64,000 bases of DNA from Streptomyces hyderabadensis (GCF_020404845.1 NZ_JAIOJZ010000003.1:1-64000); one strand, 5' to 3'; shown: positions 1 to 8,284, numbered from the stretch's first letter. Numbers and translations are program-made. Notes: generated by a model not told the origin, from the sequence alone.

Positions 1-120
1 ACTTTCCCGCCGCCTCGCCTCCGGCGCTGCGGGCCGTCGCCGGCCGCCGCCGCTGCGGGCAGTCGCATGCCGCGTAGCTGCGGGCAGTCGTGCCGCTGGG
101 GCGGCACGGGTGGGCGCAGC
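1..120. repeat. Degenerate GC-rich intergenic repeats with hairpin
   Basis: Three copies of GCTGCGGGC begin at 26, 52 and 77, so the period is 25-26 bases; each is followed by a variant of CGTCG or AGTCG. After the third copy a hairpin with arms GTGCCGC (90-96) and GCGGCAC (101-107) closes a TGGG loop. I recall similar hairpin-bearing repeats in Streptomyces spacers, but this was not checked. The rest of the spacer to 313 is GC-rich with no gene I can support. Confidence 0.5.
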
Positions 121-313
121 GGCACCCCGGTAGCGCCGGGCCGCGCTCCCCACCCCGCGCCGACACCCGCGCCGGGGCACCGCGTGCGGCGCCGGGCCGC
201 GTGACCCACCCCGCGGCCACCCGAACGCCGGGTGCCGGGAGAACACCGGCCCGCGTCAGCCCCGTGGCCCAACCCGACTGGCGTCCGCGTTCCGCCTGCT
301 CACAGCATGGGGC

Positions 314-1000
314 ATGACCGAACCACCTGGCGGATCCCCCGGCGGGACGCCGTACGACGACCGCGGGGTGCACGCCCGGCACGGGACGACGCACGGGCCG
401 GCCTCCGCGCGGCCGGAGCCGGAGCCCGAGCCGGCCTTCGAGGGGCCGCTGCACCTGCTGTCCCGCGCCGCCTGGCAGACCGTGCTGTTCACCGGTGTCG
501 CCTCACTGATCCTGGGCGTGCTGGTGCTCGTCTGGCCGGGTGCCTCGCTGCTCGCCGCCGGCGTGCTCTTCGGCCTCTACCTCGTCATCAGCGGCGTCCT
601 CCAACTGGCCGCCGCCTTCGGCACCCACCGGCGCACCTCGCTGCGCGTGCTGGCCTTCATCAGCGGCGCGGTGTCGATCCTGCTGGGTCTGTTCTGCTTC
701 CGCGGTCCCCTGCAGTCGGTGCTGCTGCTCGCGCTCTGGATCGGCATCGGCTGGCTGTTCCGCGGCGTCACGCAGATCGTGGCCGCCGCGCACGACCCCG
801 CGATGCCCGCCCGCGGCTGGCAGATCTTCCTCGGGGCCGTCACCGTCGTCGCCGGCATCGTCCTGATCGACTCGCCGGTCGAGTCGGCCACCGTCCTGAT
901 GCTGGTCGGCGGCTGGTGGCTGGTCGTCGTCGGGGTCGTCGAGATCGTCACGTCGGTGCGGCTGCGCGGACGGGCGCGCCAGGTCCCGCGCACCCTGTGA
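314..1000 (+). CDS. HdeD-like (DUF308) membrane protein
   Basis: A 228-residue integral membrane protein. The first 55 residues are a Gly/Pro/Glu-rich cytoplasmic tail. From about residue 65 on come six hydrophobic helices separated by short Arg-containing loops, the repeat pattern of the HdeD/DUF308 family. HdeD is linked to acid resistance in enterobacteria; in actinomycetes the role is unknown. The start ATG at 314 is the most sensible one, but the ribosome site is weak (GGGG just upstream). Confidence 0.75.
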   Translation: MTEPPGGSPGGTPYDDRGVHARHGTTHGPASARPEPEPEPAFEGPLHLLSRAAWQTVLFTGVASLILGVLVLVWPGASLLAAGVLFGLYLVISGVLQLAAAFGTHRRTSLRVLAFISGAVSILLGLFCFRGPLQSVLLLALWIGIGWLFRGVTQIVAAAHDPAMPARGWQIFLGAVTVVAGIVLIDSPVESATVLMLVGGWWLVVVGVVEIVTSVRLRGRARQVPRTL

Positions 1001-1090
1001 GCGGCGTCCGCCCGGAACCGCCTACGCCGAGCGGGCGGTTCTCGGGTCCGGTGCGGTGGACGGCGTACGCCGGGCGGGGACAGGAGTGAG

Positions 1091-1393
1091 ATGAGTCCCG
1101 CCGCCCGTGCCGCCCGCCTGCGGGTCCTCGTGCTGCTGCTGGCCCTGATCGTGCCCTGCTCGCACATGACGGTCCAGGCGGCGCCGGTGACGGTGGCGGC
1201 CGGTGCGGTGGGGGAGTACGACCACCTCGACTCCGCGCTGAGGGTCGCGGCCCGCAGCGGCCGCCGGGCCACCGTGGCGCGGCCGGTTCCGCCGTCCTTC
1301 GTGGCGGACCTCGTGTCGCTCCGGTCCGATGCTCGTCCCGAACGGGCCGCCGGCCTTCCCCGTGGCCCGCGTTCCGTGGTGCTGCGCTGCTGA
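1091..1393 (+). CDS. Small membrane-anchored or secreted protein, function unknown
   Basis: A 100-residue product that I cannot assign to a family. Residues 8-28 form one hydrophobic segment after an Arg-rich N-terminus, so it looks like a signal anchor or signal peptide. The rest is Arg- and Pro-rich. AGGAG sits a few bases before the ATG. It starts 90 bases after the HdeD-like gene on the same strand and may be cotranscribed with it. Confidence 0.55.
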   Translation: MSPAARAARLRVLVLLLALIVPCSHMTVQAAPVTVAAGAVGEYDHLDSALRVAARSGRRATVARPVPPSFVADLVSLRSDARPERAAGLPRGPRSVVLRC

Positions 1394-1447
1394 TCGTGCC
1401 CGATCGCCGGACACGAACACGCTGCACACCAGGAACGAGGAATCGCC

Positions 1448-1579
1448 ATGCCCAACGACCCCTACGCCGTCCTGCGCGCCCTCCTGCGCGCCGAGGCCGC
1501 CCGCCGTACGCCCAAGCCCGGTACCGCGCCGCAAGCCGAAGAACGGCGGCTGCCCGCGCGGGAACGGAGGCGCGGCTGA
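1448..1579 (+). CDS. Tiny basic protein, 43 residues
   Basis: ATG at 1448 follows a good ribosome site (GAGGAA) and reads to TGA at 1577-1579. The product begins MPNDPYAVLRALLRAEAARR and is rich in Arg, Glu and Ala, apparently helical. Third codon positions are mostly G or C. No function can be named. It lies downstream of the small secreted protein gene, possibly in the same transcript. Confidence 0.5.
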   Translation: MPNDPYAVLRALLRAEAARRTPKPGTAPQAEERRLPARERRRG

Positions 1580-1723
1580 CGCGAGCCCCTTCGGGCGGCG
1601 GGGCGGTCACCCACCGTTTCCGCCGCCCGATCTCGCGGCGCCGTTGCCGATTGATCCGGTTTACGGCGTCTTTTCCGGCGCCGCACTCCGGCGCCATGGC
1701 TGCGCCCGCAACGTCCGGGCCGG

Positions 1724-1729
1724 TAGGCT
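1724..1729 (+). promoter_or_regulatory. -10 hexamer of a leaderless promoter
   Basis: TAGGCT ends six bases before the GTG at 1736, placing the expected transcription start at or next to the start codon. There is no ribosome site in between. Confidence 0.5.
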
Positions 1730-1735
1730 TTCCGT

Positions 1736-2032
1736 GTGATCTTCAAGCGCATCGGAAACGGCCGGCCGTACCCCGACCACGGCCGGGAAAGCACCCGGCA
1801 GTGGGCGGACGTCGCGCCGCGCCCGGTCCGCCTCGATCAGCTCGTGACGACCAAGGGCCAGCTCGACCTGGAGACGCTCCTGGCCGAGGACTCCACCTTC
1901 TACGGCGACCTCTTCGCGCACGTCGTGAAGTGGCAGGGGGACCTGTATCTGGAGGACGGTCTGCACCGGGCGGTGCGGGCCGCGTTGCAGCAGCGCCAGG
2001 TGCTGCACGCCCGGGTGCTCGAACTCGACTGA
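1736..2032 (+). CDS. Conserved actinobacterial protein, VapB-family-antitoxin-like annotation
   Basis: A 98-residue protein beginning MIFKRIGNGRPYPDHG. The stretch after residue 45, with the motif LEDGLHRAVRAAL, resembles a ParB/VapB-like small domain. From memory, homologues are annotated automatically as VapB-family antitoxins. No VapC-type PIN toxin lies next to it, so a toxin-antitoxin role is not supported by context. The GTG start is chosen because of the leaderless promoter signal immediately upstream. It lies before a LytR_C gene on the same strand. Confidence 0.7.
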   Translation: MIFKRIGNGRPYPDHGRESTRQWADVAPRPVRLDQLVTTKGQLDLETLLAEDSTFYGDLFAHVVKWQGDLYLEDGLHRAVRAALQQRQVLHARVLELD

Positions 2033-2133
2033 CGGGCTTCCGCTTGACCCTTTCGGGTTGCCTTGCGCCGAACCGCGGAACGTCGACTGATCATCTAATA
2101 GGCATCACCGCTCCGGCGCACTACGCTGCGCCC

Positions 2134-2775
2134 ATGAGCATGCTGACTCCTCCCGGCATGGGTGGCCAGTACAAGATCACGGGGGACAAGTACCCGCGGA
2201 TGCGCCCGGCCCGGCGACGTGGCCGGCTCGCGTTCGCCGGCGTCGCCTGCGTCGCCGTTCTCGGCGTGCTGGGCTGGGGCACGCTGCAGCTCATCGACGT
2301 CTTCACCGGCGGCGACAAGGCGTCGGCGGCCGGAGCCGCGGACTGTGTGACCAGCGCGAGGGCTAGCGCCTCGCCGGCTGCCGCGGTGCTGCCGAAGCCC
2401 GGTCAGGTCACCGTCAACGTGCTCAACGCGACGACCCGCAGCGGTCTGGCGCAGAAGACCGCCGACGAGCTGAAGAAGCGCGGCTTCCGCGTGGGCGAGG
2501 TGACCAACGCGCCCAAGGAGTACGACAAGAAGGTCACCGGCACCGGCGTCCTGCTCGGCGGTCCGGCCTCCTCGGTGAAGAGCGCGCTCACCGTGCTCGG
2601 CACCCAGCTGCCCGGTGCCCAGAGCCGCACCGACGCGGCCCGCGAGGGCGCCGCCGTCGACCTCATCATCGGCAACGGCTTCAAGGGGCTGGCGAAGCCC
2701 GCGGACGCCGACGCGGCGCTGGCCGAGCTGACCGCGCCGCGGTCGACGCCCGCCGCGGAGAAGAAGAGCTGCTGA
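2134..2775 (+). CDS. LytR C-terminal domain protein, membrane anchored
   Basis: A 213-residue protein with a basic cytoplasmic N-terminus, one transmembrane helix (about residues 32-54), an Ala-rich spacer and a LytR_C domain from about residue 88 on, starting near the motif VNVLNATTRSGLA. LytR_C domains usually accompany LCP cell-wall ligases, but there is no catalytic LCP domain here, so it is probably an extracytoplasmic accessory protein. TACGCT at 2122-2127 ends six bases before the ATG, so the transcript is probably leaderless. It converges on upp with a gap of only 16 bases. Confidence 0.8.
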   Translation: MSMLTPPGMGGQYKITGDKYPRMRPARRRGRLAFAGVACVAVLGVLGWGTLQLIDVFTGGDKASAAGAADCVTSARASASPAAAVLPKPGQVTVNVLNATTRSGLAQKTADELKKRGFRVGEVTNAPKEYDKKVTGTGVLLGGPASSVKSALTVLGTQLPGAQSRTDAAREGAAVDLIIGNGFKGLAKPADADAALAELTAPRSTPAAEKKSC

Positions 2776-2791
2776 GCAGCGGTACGGGGTA

Positions 2792-3427
2792 CTACTCGGC
2801 CGCGCCGTACATGCGGTCGCCCGCGTCACCGAGGCCCGGGACGATGTAACCCTGCTCGTTGAGGCGCTCGTCGACGGAGGCCGTCACGACCGTCACCGGG
2901 GTCCCGGCCAGCTCGCGCTCCATCAGCTCGACACCCTCGGGAGCGGCGAGCAGCACCACGGCCGTCACGTCGTCGGCGCCGCGCTTGATCAGCTCCCGGA
3001 TGGACGCGACCAGGGTCCCGCCGGTGGCCAGCATCGGGTCCAGCACGTACACCTGGCGTCCGGAGAGGTCCTCCGGCATGCGGGTGGCGTAGGTGGAGGC
3101 CTGGAGCGTCTCCTCGTTGCGGATCATGCCGAGGAAACCGACCTCCGCGGTCGGCAGCAGCCGGACCATGCCGTCGAGCATGCCGAGACCGGCCCGCAGG
3201 ATCGGCACCACCAGCGGGCGCGGGTGGGAGAGCTTGACGCCGGTGGTCCGGGAGACCGGGGTGTCGATGTCGACCTGTTCGGTGCGCACGTCGCGCGTGG
3301 CCTCGTAGGCGAGCAGGGTGACCAGCTCGTCGGCGAGACGGCGGAAGGTCGCGGAGTCGGTGCGCTGGTCGCGCAGCGTGGTGAGCTTGTGGGCGACCAG
3401 GGGGTGGTCGACGACGTGGAGACGCAT
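2792..3427 (-). CDS. upp: Uracil phosphoribosyltransferase
   Basis: Salvage enzyme that converts uracil and PRPP to UMP and pyrophosphate in the cytoplasm. The 211-residue product has the PRPP-binding loop DPMLATGGT at residues 130-138 and the uracil-binding region [13 protein letters not shown] near residue 195, both intact, and the length fits the family. Two GTG codons lie 6 and 9 bases upstream, but the ATG giving MRLHVVDHP fits the family. On this strand TACTGT ends seven bases before that ATG, suggesting leaderless transcription. Confidence 0.95.
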   Translation of the reverse strand: MRLHVVDHPLVAHKLTTLRDQRTDSATFRRLADELVTLLAYEATRDVRTEQVDIDTPVSRTTGVKLSHPRPLVVPILRAGLGMLDGMVRLLPTAEVGFLGMIRNEETLQASTYATRMPEDLSGRQVYVLDPMLATGGTLVASIRELIKRGADDVTAVVLLAAPEGVELMERELAGTPVTVVTASVDERLNEQGYIVPGLGDAGDRMYGAAE

Positions 3428-3568
3428 GGTCACCACAGTAACCGGGGCCCGTGGGGGCGGCGTCCCCGCGGCCGGGGCAAGGCCCCGTGCGCGGGCTCCA
3501 CTCGTTCGCGGGCGTCAAACCGCCCGGTCGGGGGAAGGTGGGAGAGACGGACGCTGGGTGGTGAGACT

Positions 3569-3787
3569 GTGGCTGACCGGGACTTCCACGACATGCCGTC
3601 CCCCGGTATGGGCGGGGGCGCGGATCGCGGGGCCGAGCCGGAGCGTGAGGCCGAGCGGCGCAAGCGCCGGGCGCAGTTCCTGCGCGAGCTGGCGGAGGCC
3701 CGGCAGTTGCGGGACCGGGTGCAGCCGCGCCGCGCCAAGACCGCCCGGCTGCGGCACGCGATGCGCATGCGCACCTTCCGGTGGTAG
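3569..3787 (+). CDS. Small basic hypothetical protein
   Basis: A 72-residue product starting at GTG 3569. It is strongly charged: an Asp/Gly-rich beginning, then an Arg/Glu-rich, probably helical region, and a basic end (RMRTFRW). It has no membrane segment and no family I recognise. GGTGAG before the start could serve as the ribosome site. It is transcribed divergently from upp with a spacer of about 140 bases. Confidence 0.55.
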   Translation: MADRDFHDMPSPGMGGGADRGAEPEREAERRKRRAQFLRELAEARQLRDRVQPRRAKTARLRHAMRMRTFRW

Positions 3788-4121
3788 TCCCCTCCCCGTT
3801 CCCCGAAAAACTTCCTGACCCGGCCGGGGAAGATCGCGCGCCGCGCCGACGTTGGTGGTGACGGACGTACCCGGGGACCGCGAGAATCCGCGTACGATCC
3901 GCACGTGGCGGCGACGAGAACGCTGCTGGACGGCTGCCCGGGTACGTACCTTCCGGAACGCCGGTCAAAACAGCCGGACACAGGGCGCCGAAGACGTCCC
4001 CTGAGTGCCTTGTTTCTGCCACGATTCCGAGTGGGTGGGGCTCGGAGCACCGCTCCCCCGCCCGTAGCCTCCGCCGGGGGGATCCCCAACCGGCACGCCT
4101 AGGACCAGTGGGAGAGTCACG
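3788..4121 (+). other. Spacer with a possible leaderless 65-codon ORF
   Basis: This 334-base gap holds a plausible promoter: TGACGG (3869-3874), an 18-base spacer, then TACGAT (3893-3898). TACGAT ends six bases before a GTG at 3905 that opens a 65-codon frame to 4102. Third-position G/C bias in that frame weakens over its second half, so it may be a leader region rather than a gene. GTGGGAGAG before 4122 is the ribosome site of the next gene. Confidence 0.35.
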
Positions 4122-4667
4122 GTGTACTTCGCCGCACTGCTCGCGCGCACCGAAGACGGGTGGGAAGCGAGCGACACAGAGCTCGACGATGTGGAAACCC
4201 TGTCGGATCTTGCCGACCTGGCCCGGGAGGCCTCTCCCGACGAGGACACGGTGCTCGTGCTGATCGAGCAGGAGGACGCGTGGTTCGGAGTCGTCCGGGT
4301 GGACGGTGAGGAGGACCCCCGTATCTACGTCTCGGACGCCGCCGCGGCCGCGCGCAGCAGCTACGGCGAGATCCTGCTCACCGACGAACTCCTCGGCCGG
4401 GAGCCGGGGGACGACGGTGACGATCTCGACGCCCTCGACCTCGACGGCACGGAGGACGGCGAGTCCGACGACGACGAGGACGGCGGCGACGGCGCCGACG
4501 CGGCCGCCGGCGCGGGCGAGAGCGTTCCGCACGGTCCGGTCGGCGACGCCGAGGTGCTCGACGACCTCGGCGTGAGCGAGAAGGAACTGCGCGCGATGTC
4601 CGGGGACGCGGTCGGCGAGATCGCCGAGGCCCTGGGCGCCCTGGACGTCCTGGAGACCGTCCGCTGA
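4122..4667 (+). CDS. tRNA adenosine deaminase-associated protein
   Basis: A 181-residue acidic protein that in actinomycetes lies directly before tadA and is named after that position. Residues 1-95 look like a folded domain (MYFAALLARTEDGWEAS at the start). Residues 95-140 are a low-complexity Asp/Glu/Gly stretch and the C-terminus is helical. The molecular role is not known to me. The GTG start has the ribosome site GGGAGAG. The stop overlaps or closely precedes the start of tadA, which suggests translational coupling. Confidence 0.8.
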   Translation: MYFAALLARTEDGWEASDTELDDVETLSDLADLAREASPDEDTVLVLIEQEDAWFGVVRVDGEEDPRIYVSDAAAAARSSYGEILLTDELLGREPGDDGDDLDALDLDGTEDGESDDDEDGGDGADAAAGAGESVPHGPVGDAEVLDDLGVSEKELRAMSGDAVGEIAEALGALDVLETVR

Positions 4668-4711
4668 CCGCGCCGGCCGGGGAGGAACCAGAGGAGGCAC
4701 CGCCCGATCCG

Positions 4712-5161
4712 GTGCGCGACCGGTGGCGGGCCGCGATGCGGCTCGCCCTGGCCGAGGCCGGGCGGGCGGCGGGGGACGTGCCCGTCGGCGCCGTCGTGCT
4801 GGCGCCGGACGGCCGCACCGTGCTCTCCGCCGGGCACAACGAACGCGAGGCCACCGGGGACCCGACGGCCCACGCCGAGGTCCTCGCGATCCGGCGGGCC
4901 GCCCGGGCGCTCGGCGAGTGGCGCCTGTCCGGGTGCACGCTCGTCGTCACCCTGGAGCCCTGCACGATGTGCGCGGGCGCGCTCGTGCAGTCCCGCGTGG
5001 ACCGCGTGGTCTACGGCGCCCGCGACGACAAGGCGGGCGCGGCCGGATCGCTGTGGGACGTGGTGCGCGACCGGCGTCTCAACCACCGTCCCGAGGTGAT
5101 CGAAGGCGTGCTCGCGGCCGACTGCGCCCGGCTGCTCACGGACTTCTTCCGCGCTCGCTGA
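4712..5161 (+). CDS. tadA: tRNA(Arg) adenosine-34 deaminase
   Basis: Zinc-dependent deaminase converting A34 to inosine in the tRNA-Arg(ACG) wobble position; its substrate tRNA is also encoded in this window (38391-38463). The HAE motif (residues 54-56, zinc ligand and proton shuttle) and PCTMC (Cys84 and Cys87 as ligands) are intact. The GTG at 4712 has GAGGAGG 14 bases upstream, which is rather far. In frame, a CTG at 4664 overlaps the previous stop as CTGA, has GGAG nine bases upstream, and would add 16 residues, so the true start is uncertain. Confidence 0.93.
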   Translation: MRDRWRAAMRLALAEAGRAAGDVPVGAVVLAPDGRTVLSAGHNEREATGDPTAHAEVLAIRRAARALGEWRLSGCTLVVTLEPCTMCAGALVQSRVDRVVYGARDDKAGAAGSLWDVVRDRRLNHRPEVIEGVLAADCARLLTDFFRAR

Positions 5162-5225
5162 CCGGGGGCTCGGACGGCTGTTCGTCGGCCGCGATACCGA
5201 TTTCTGAGCATGCCGCTCCGTGCTG

Positions 5226-5231
5226 TAAGGT
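5226..5231 (+). promoter_or_regulatory. -10 hexamer for tRNA-Ser
   Basis: TAAGGT ends seven bases before the mature 5' end of tRNA-Ser(CGA). The -35 region is not clear. Confidence 0.35.
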
Positions 5232-5238
5232 CTGTCTC

Positions 5239-5323
5239 GGTAGCGTGTCCGAGCGGCCGAAGGAGCTCGCCTCGAAAGCGAGTGTGGCGCAAGTCACCGA
5301 GGGTTCAAATCCCTCCGCTACCG
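5239..5323 (+). tRNA. tRNA-Ser(CGA)
   Basis: An 85-base class II tRNA. The acceptor arms GGTAGCG (5239-5245) and CGCTACC (5316-5322) pair fully, with discriminator G. The anticodon loop CTCGAAA gives anticodon CGA. A long variable arm and a GGTTCAAATCC T-arm are visible. CCA is not encoded. Confidence 0.95.
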
Positions 5324-5329
5324 CTTTGC

Positions 5330-5357
5330 AAGGGCCCCGTCGAAAGACGGGGCCCTT
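5330..5357 (+). terminator. Hairpin terminator after tRNA-Ser(CGA)
   Basis: Perfect arms AAGGGCCCCGTC and GACGGGGCCCTT close a GAAA tetraloop, seven bases after the tRNA. There is no long T-run, as is usual in this GC range. Confidence 0.7.
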
Positions 5358-5410
5358 CGTGCGATCATGAGCGGTCGAAGGCGGAGTCGAAAGGGACAGG
5401 GGAGGCCGCG

Positions 5411-5587
5411 GTGGCGGTGAACTCGAAGAAGATCGCCGTCTATGCGCTCGTGGTCTTCGTGCTCTATGTGATCATCACTGATCCGGCCAAGGCGGCCGAC
5501 TACGTGCAGATAGGTTTCCAGGGCATATCCGACGCGGCGGGCGCCGTGGGCGACTTCATGACCTGGGCCGCCAACGGAGGAGAATGA
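5411..5587 (+). CDS. Small single-span membrane protein
   Basis: A 58-residue protein with one strongly hydrophobic helix (about residues 9-24) after a short basic N-terminus, then a polar tail ending in TWAANGGE. GGGGAGG precedes the GTG start at a good distance. Its stop overlaps the start region of the following Dabb-domain gene, so the two are translationally coupled. I do not recognise a family. Confidence 0.7.
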   Translation: MAVNSKKIAVYALVVFVLYVIITDPAKAADYVQIGFQGISDAAGAVGDFMTWAANGGE

Positions 5588-5880
5588 TGATCCGCCACCT
5601 CGTGCTGTTCAAGCTGAACGACGGCGTCGGCCGCGACGACCCGCGCGTGGTGGCGGGCGTCGAGGCCTTCCGCGCGCTCGGCGGCCAGATCGACGACCTC
5701 CGCTTCTGGGAGTGCGCCTGGAACATCAGCGACCGGCCCATCGCCTACGACTTCGCCATCAACTCGGCGGTGGACGACGCCGACGCGCTCAAGCGCTACC
5801 TCGAACACCCGGCGCACCAGGCGGGCGTCGCGCTGTGGCGGGAGTTCGCCACCTGGGTGATCGCCGACTACGAGTTCTAG
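5587..5880 (+). CDS. Dabb (stress-responsive alpha/beta-barrel) protein
   Basis: A 97-residue ferredoxin-like barrel protein. It begins MIRHLVLFKL, the usual Dabb start, and continues with the strand-helix pattern typical of these dimeric barrels. Family members include stress proteins and small cyclases, and the substrate cannot be told here. Two ATG codons lie in a row (5584 and 5587). The second is preferred because GGAGGA is better spaced from it and because the family starts there. It follows the small membrane protein with overlapping codons. Confidence 0.8.
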   Translation: MIRHLVLFKLNDGVGRDDPRVVAGVEAFRALGGQIDDLRFWECAWNISDRPIAYDFAINSAVDDADALKRYLEHPAHQAGVALWREFATWVIADYEF

Positions 5881-5889
5881 TACGACCAC

Positions 5890-5950
5890 GGGTCCGCGGT
5901 GCGCCGCGGACCCGCCCAACGGCCCCGCACCGGCTCGGTGCGGGGCCGTT
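5890..5950 (+). terminator. Two consecutive terminator hairpins
   Basis: The first hairpin pairs GGGTCCGCGG (5890-5899) with CCGCGGACCC (5904-5913). The second pairs AACGGCCCCGCACC (5918-5931) with GGTGCGGGGCCGTT (5937-5950). They separate the Dabb gene from sigF. Confidence 0.7.
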
Positions 5951-5994
5951 CTGCGTTCACTCAACACGACGTTATGCGGTGCTTGCACACAGTG

Positions 5995-6067
5995 GACATG
6001 TCTTGTGATGCTATGACCGCTTTTGACGGATGAGTTGACGGAAGAGTTGACAGATCACGAGGTGGAG
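5995..6067 (+). promoter_or_regulatory. sigF upstream region: palindrome, tandem 12-mers, RBS
   Basis: GACATGTC (5995-6002) is a perfect palindrome that also occurs upstream of sigN. From 6023 three 12-base units beginning TTGACGGA, TTGACGGA and TTGACAGA follow one another. GAGGTGGAG at 6059-6067 is a strong ribosome site, 6 bases before the GTG at 6074. Confidence 0.45.
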
Positions 6068-6073
6068 TTGACC

Positions 6074-6913
6074 GTGCCGGCCAGTACTGCGCCTCAAGCA
6101 CCGCCCGCGCCGCCCGCCCAGGCCCCGGAGGCCCCCGCGCCGCAGCGCAGCCGGGGCGCCGACACCCGGGCCCTGACCCAGGTGCTGTTCGGCGAGCTGA
6201 AGGGCCTCACCCCGGGCACGCCGGAGCACGACCGGGTGCGCGCGGCGCTCATCGAGGCCAACCTCCCGCTGGTGCGCTACGCCGCCGCCCGGTTCCGTTC
6301 CCGCAACGAGCCGATGGAGGACGTCGTCCAGGTCGGCACCATCGGGCTCATCAACGCCATCGACCGCTTCGACCCGGAGCGGGGCGTGCAGTTCCCGACC
6401 TTCGCGATGCCCACGGTGGTCGGGGAGATCAAGCGGTACTTCCGCGACAACGTGCGCACCGTGCACGTACCGCGCCGGCTGCACGAGCTGTGGGTGCAGG
6501 TCAACAGCGCCACCGAGGACCTGACCACCGCCTTCGGGCGCTCCCCGACCACCGCGGAGATCGCCGAGCGGCTGCGCATCACCGAGGAGGAGGTGCTGTC
6601 CTGCATCGAGGCGGGACGGTCGTACCACGCCACCTCGCTGGAGGCCGCCCAGGAGGGCGACGGGCTGCCCGGACTGCTCGACCGGCTCGGCTACGAGGAC
6701 CCGGCCCTCGACGGGGTCGAGCACCGGGACCTGGTGCGCCATCTGCTCGTCCAGCTGCCCGAGCGGGAGCAGCGGATCCTGCTGCTGCGCTACTACAGCA
6801 ACCTCACGCAGTCCCAGATCAGCGCGGAACTCGGCGTCTCCCAGATGCACGTCTCGCGGCTACTGGCGCGTAGTTTCCAGCGGTTGAGGTCCGCGAACCG
6901 GATCGACGCGTAA
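6074..6913 (+). CDS. sigF: SigF-like group 3 RNA polymerase sigma factor
   Basis: A 279-residue sigma factor of the SigB/SigF group. After an Ala/Pro-rich N-terminus comes region 2 (motifs [19 protein letters not shown] and [14 protein letters not shown]), region 3, and region 4 with the helix-turn-helix [19 protein letters not shown]. In Streptomyces SigF directs late spore genes. The following gene encodes a close paralogue, the arrangement I recall for sigF-sigN in S. coelicolor. The GTG at 6074 is chosen for its ribosome site; an in-frame TTG at 6023 would add 17 residues built from a 12-base repeat. No anti-sigma gene lies next to it. Confidence 0.88.
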   Translation: MPASTAPQAPPAPPAQAPEAPAPQRSRGADTRALTQVLFGELKGLTPGTPEHDRVRAALIEANLPLVRYAAARFRSRNEPMEDVVQVGTIGLINAIDRFDPERGVQFPTFAMPTVVGEIKRYFRDNVRTVHVPRRLHELWVQVNSATEDLTTAFGRSPTTAEIAERLRITEEEVLSCIEAGRSYHATSLEAAQEGDGLPGLLDRLGYEDPALDGVEHRDLVRHLLVQLPEREQRILLLRYYSNLTQSQISAELGVSQMHVSRLLARSFQRLRSANRIDA

Positions 6914-7023
6914 GCTCGGCGGAGACTCCGGGCGGAGTCGAAAGCGCGAGCGAGGGGTCACCGGCGAGAGCGAATCGCTCACCAGGGCCGTTGCGGACGG
7001 AATCGGGCTGAAAGCCCATCAGA

Positions 7024-7041
7024 CCCCCTGTTTCCAGGGGG
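7024..7041 (+). terminator. Short hairpin after sigF
   Basis: CCCCCTG (7024-7030) and CAGGGGG (7035-7041) pair around a TTTC loop. It could terminate sigF transcripts before sigN. Confidence 0.45.
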
Positions 7042-7060
7042 TATTCGCGTCTCGGATGTC

Positions 7061-7133
7061 GACATGTCACTACAGCGCGTTGCCGACATGTGACATTCTG
7101 CCGGAGACGCGTTTGCCGGAGCTTCGGCTCCGG
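7061..7133 (+). promoter_or_regulatory. sigN upstream palindromes and leader hairpin
   Basis: GACATGTC at 7061-7068 is identical to the site upstream of sigF, and a near copy, GACATGTG, lies at 7085-7092. Farther down, CCGGAGC (7116-7122) and GCTCCGG (7127-7133) form a TTCG tetraloop hairpin in the presumed sigN leader. Confidence 0.45.
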
Positions 7134-7205
7134 TATTCAGGTGAAGGCTGCGTTCCCGGCGTGGGAGCGTGTGCCGCGACCGTCCCGCGACCCAAAGGGG
7201 GTGGC

Positions 7206-8171
7206 ATGTCCGCAGAACAGGGCAGCTCGAAGGTGCTCGCGCTCGCGGAGAGCGAGACCGCGCCCGACTCGATCGAGGCGTTCGGCCCCGTCGAGCCCGT
7301 CGGCCCCATCGACTCCGTCGGCCCGGCCGGCTCCGTCGACGACGCCCGGGCCGGCGACGCCGTGCCGGGCCTCGACGCCGTGCCGGCCCAGACCGTCCCG
7401 GCCGCGGAGGCCATCGACACCCGCACCCTGTCCCGCTCCCTGTTCCTGCGGCTCGCCGCCCTCGACGAGGACAGCCCCGAGCGTGCCTACGTCCGGGACA
7501 CCCTGATCGAGCTGAACCTCCCGCTGGTGCGCTACGCGGCCGCGCGCTTCCGGTCCCGCAACGAGCCGATGGAGGACATCGTCCAGGTCGGCACCATCGG
7601 CCTGATCAAGGCGATCGACCGCTTCGACTGCGAGCGGGGGGTCGAGTTCCCGACGTTCGCCATGCCGACCGTGGTCGGCGAGATCAAGCGGTTCTTCCGG
7701 GACACCTCGTGGTCGGTGCGCGTCCCGCGGCGCCTCCAGGAGCTGCGCCTGGCCCTGACGAAGGCCAGCGACGAGCTGTCCCAGAAGCTGGACCGCTCCC
7801 CGACGGTCGGCGAGCTGGCCGCAGTCCTCGGCGTGTCCGAGGAGGACGTCGTCGACGGTCTGGCCGTCGGCAACGCGTACACCGCCTCCTCGCTGGACTC
7901 CCCCGCCCCGGAGGACGATGGCGGCGAGGGCTCGCTGGCGGACCGCCTGGGCTACGAGGACACCGCGCTGGAGGGCGTGGAGTACCGCGAGTCCCTCAAG
8001 CCGCTGCTGGCCAAGCTGCCGCCGCGGGAGCGGCGGATCATCATGCTGCGCTTCTTCGCCAACATGACCCAGTCGCAGATCGGCGAGGAGGTCGGCATCT
8101 CGCAGATGCACGTCTCCCGGCTGCTCACCCGGACCCTGTCGCAGCTGCGCGAGGGCCTCATCTCCGACTGA
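7206..8171 (+). CDS. sigN: SigN-like group 3 RNA polymerase sigma factor
   Basis: A 321-residue paralogue of the preceding sigma factor. It has an 80-residue acidic, Pro/Ala-rich N-terminus, then the same region 2 core ([19 protein letters not shown]), region 3 and a region 4 helix-turn-helix ([19 protein letters not shown]). In S. coelicolor SigN lies next to SigF and acts in aerial-hypha development. ATG 7206 has the strong ribosome site AAGGGGGTGG; the frame stays open upstream to 7056, but no ribosome site is seen there. The shared GACATGTC motif hints at a common regulator with sigF. Confidence 0.86.
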   Translation: MSAEQGSSKVLALAESETAPDSIEAFGPVEPVGPIDSVGPAGSVDDARAGDAVPGLDAVPAQTVPAAEAIDTRTLSRSLFLRLAALDEDSPERAYVRDTLIELNLPLVRYAAARFRSRNEPMEDIVQVGTIGLIKAIDRFDCERGVEFPTFAMPTVVGEIKRFFRDTSWSVRVPRRLQELRLALTKASDELSQKLDRSPTVGELAAVLGVSEEDVVDGLAVGNAYTASSLDSPAPEDDGGEGSLADRLGYEDTALEGVEYRESLKPLLAKLPPRERRIIMLRFFANMTQSQIGEEVGISQMHVSRLLTRTLSQLREGLISD

Positions 8172-8205
8172 CTCCCCGGCCCGCGGGGGCCGGCAGGCAG
8201 CGCGG

Positions 8206-8242
8206 CGACCGCCGCGGCACCTCGGGGGTGCCGCGGCGGTCG
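8206..8242. terminator. Bidirectional terminator after sigN
   Basis: Perfect 16-base arms, CGACCGCCGCGGCACC (8206-8221) and its complement (8227-8242), around a five-base loop. It lies between sigN and the convergent small membrane protein gene. Confidence 0.75.
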
Positions 8243-8284
8243 TCCACGTATGCGCCGGTCCGGCCGCAGGGGCCGGTGCCGTTC

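Noticed and set aside
1736..2032. Type II toxin-antitoxin locus suggested by the VapB-like family
   Set aside because: No PIN-domain toxin or other partner lies beside it, and the protein is larger than typical VapB.
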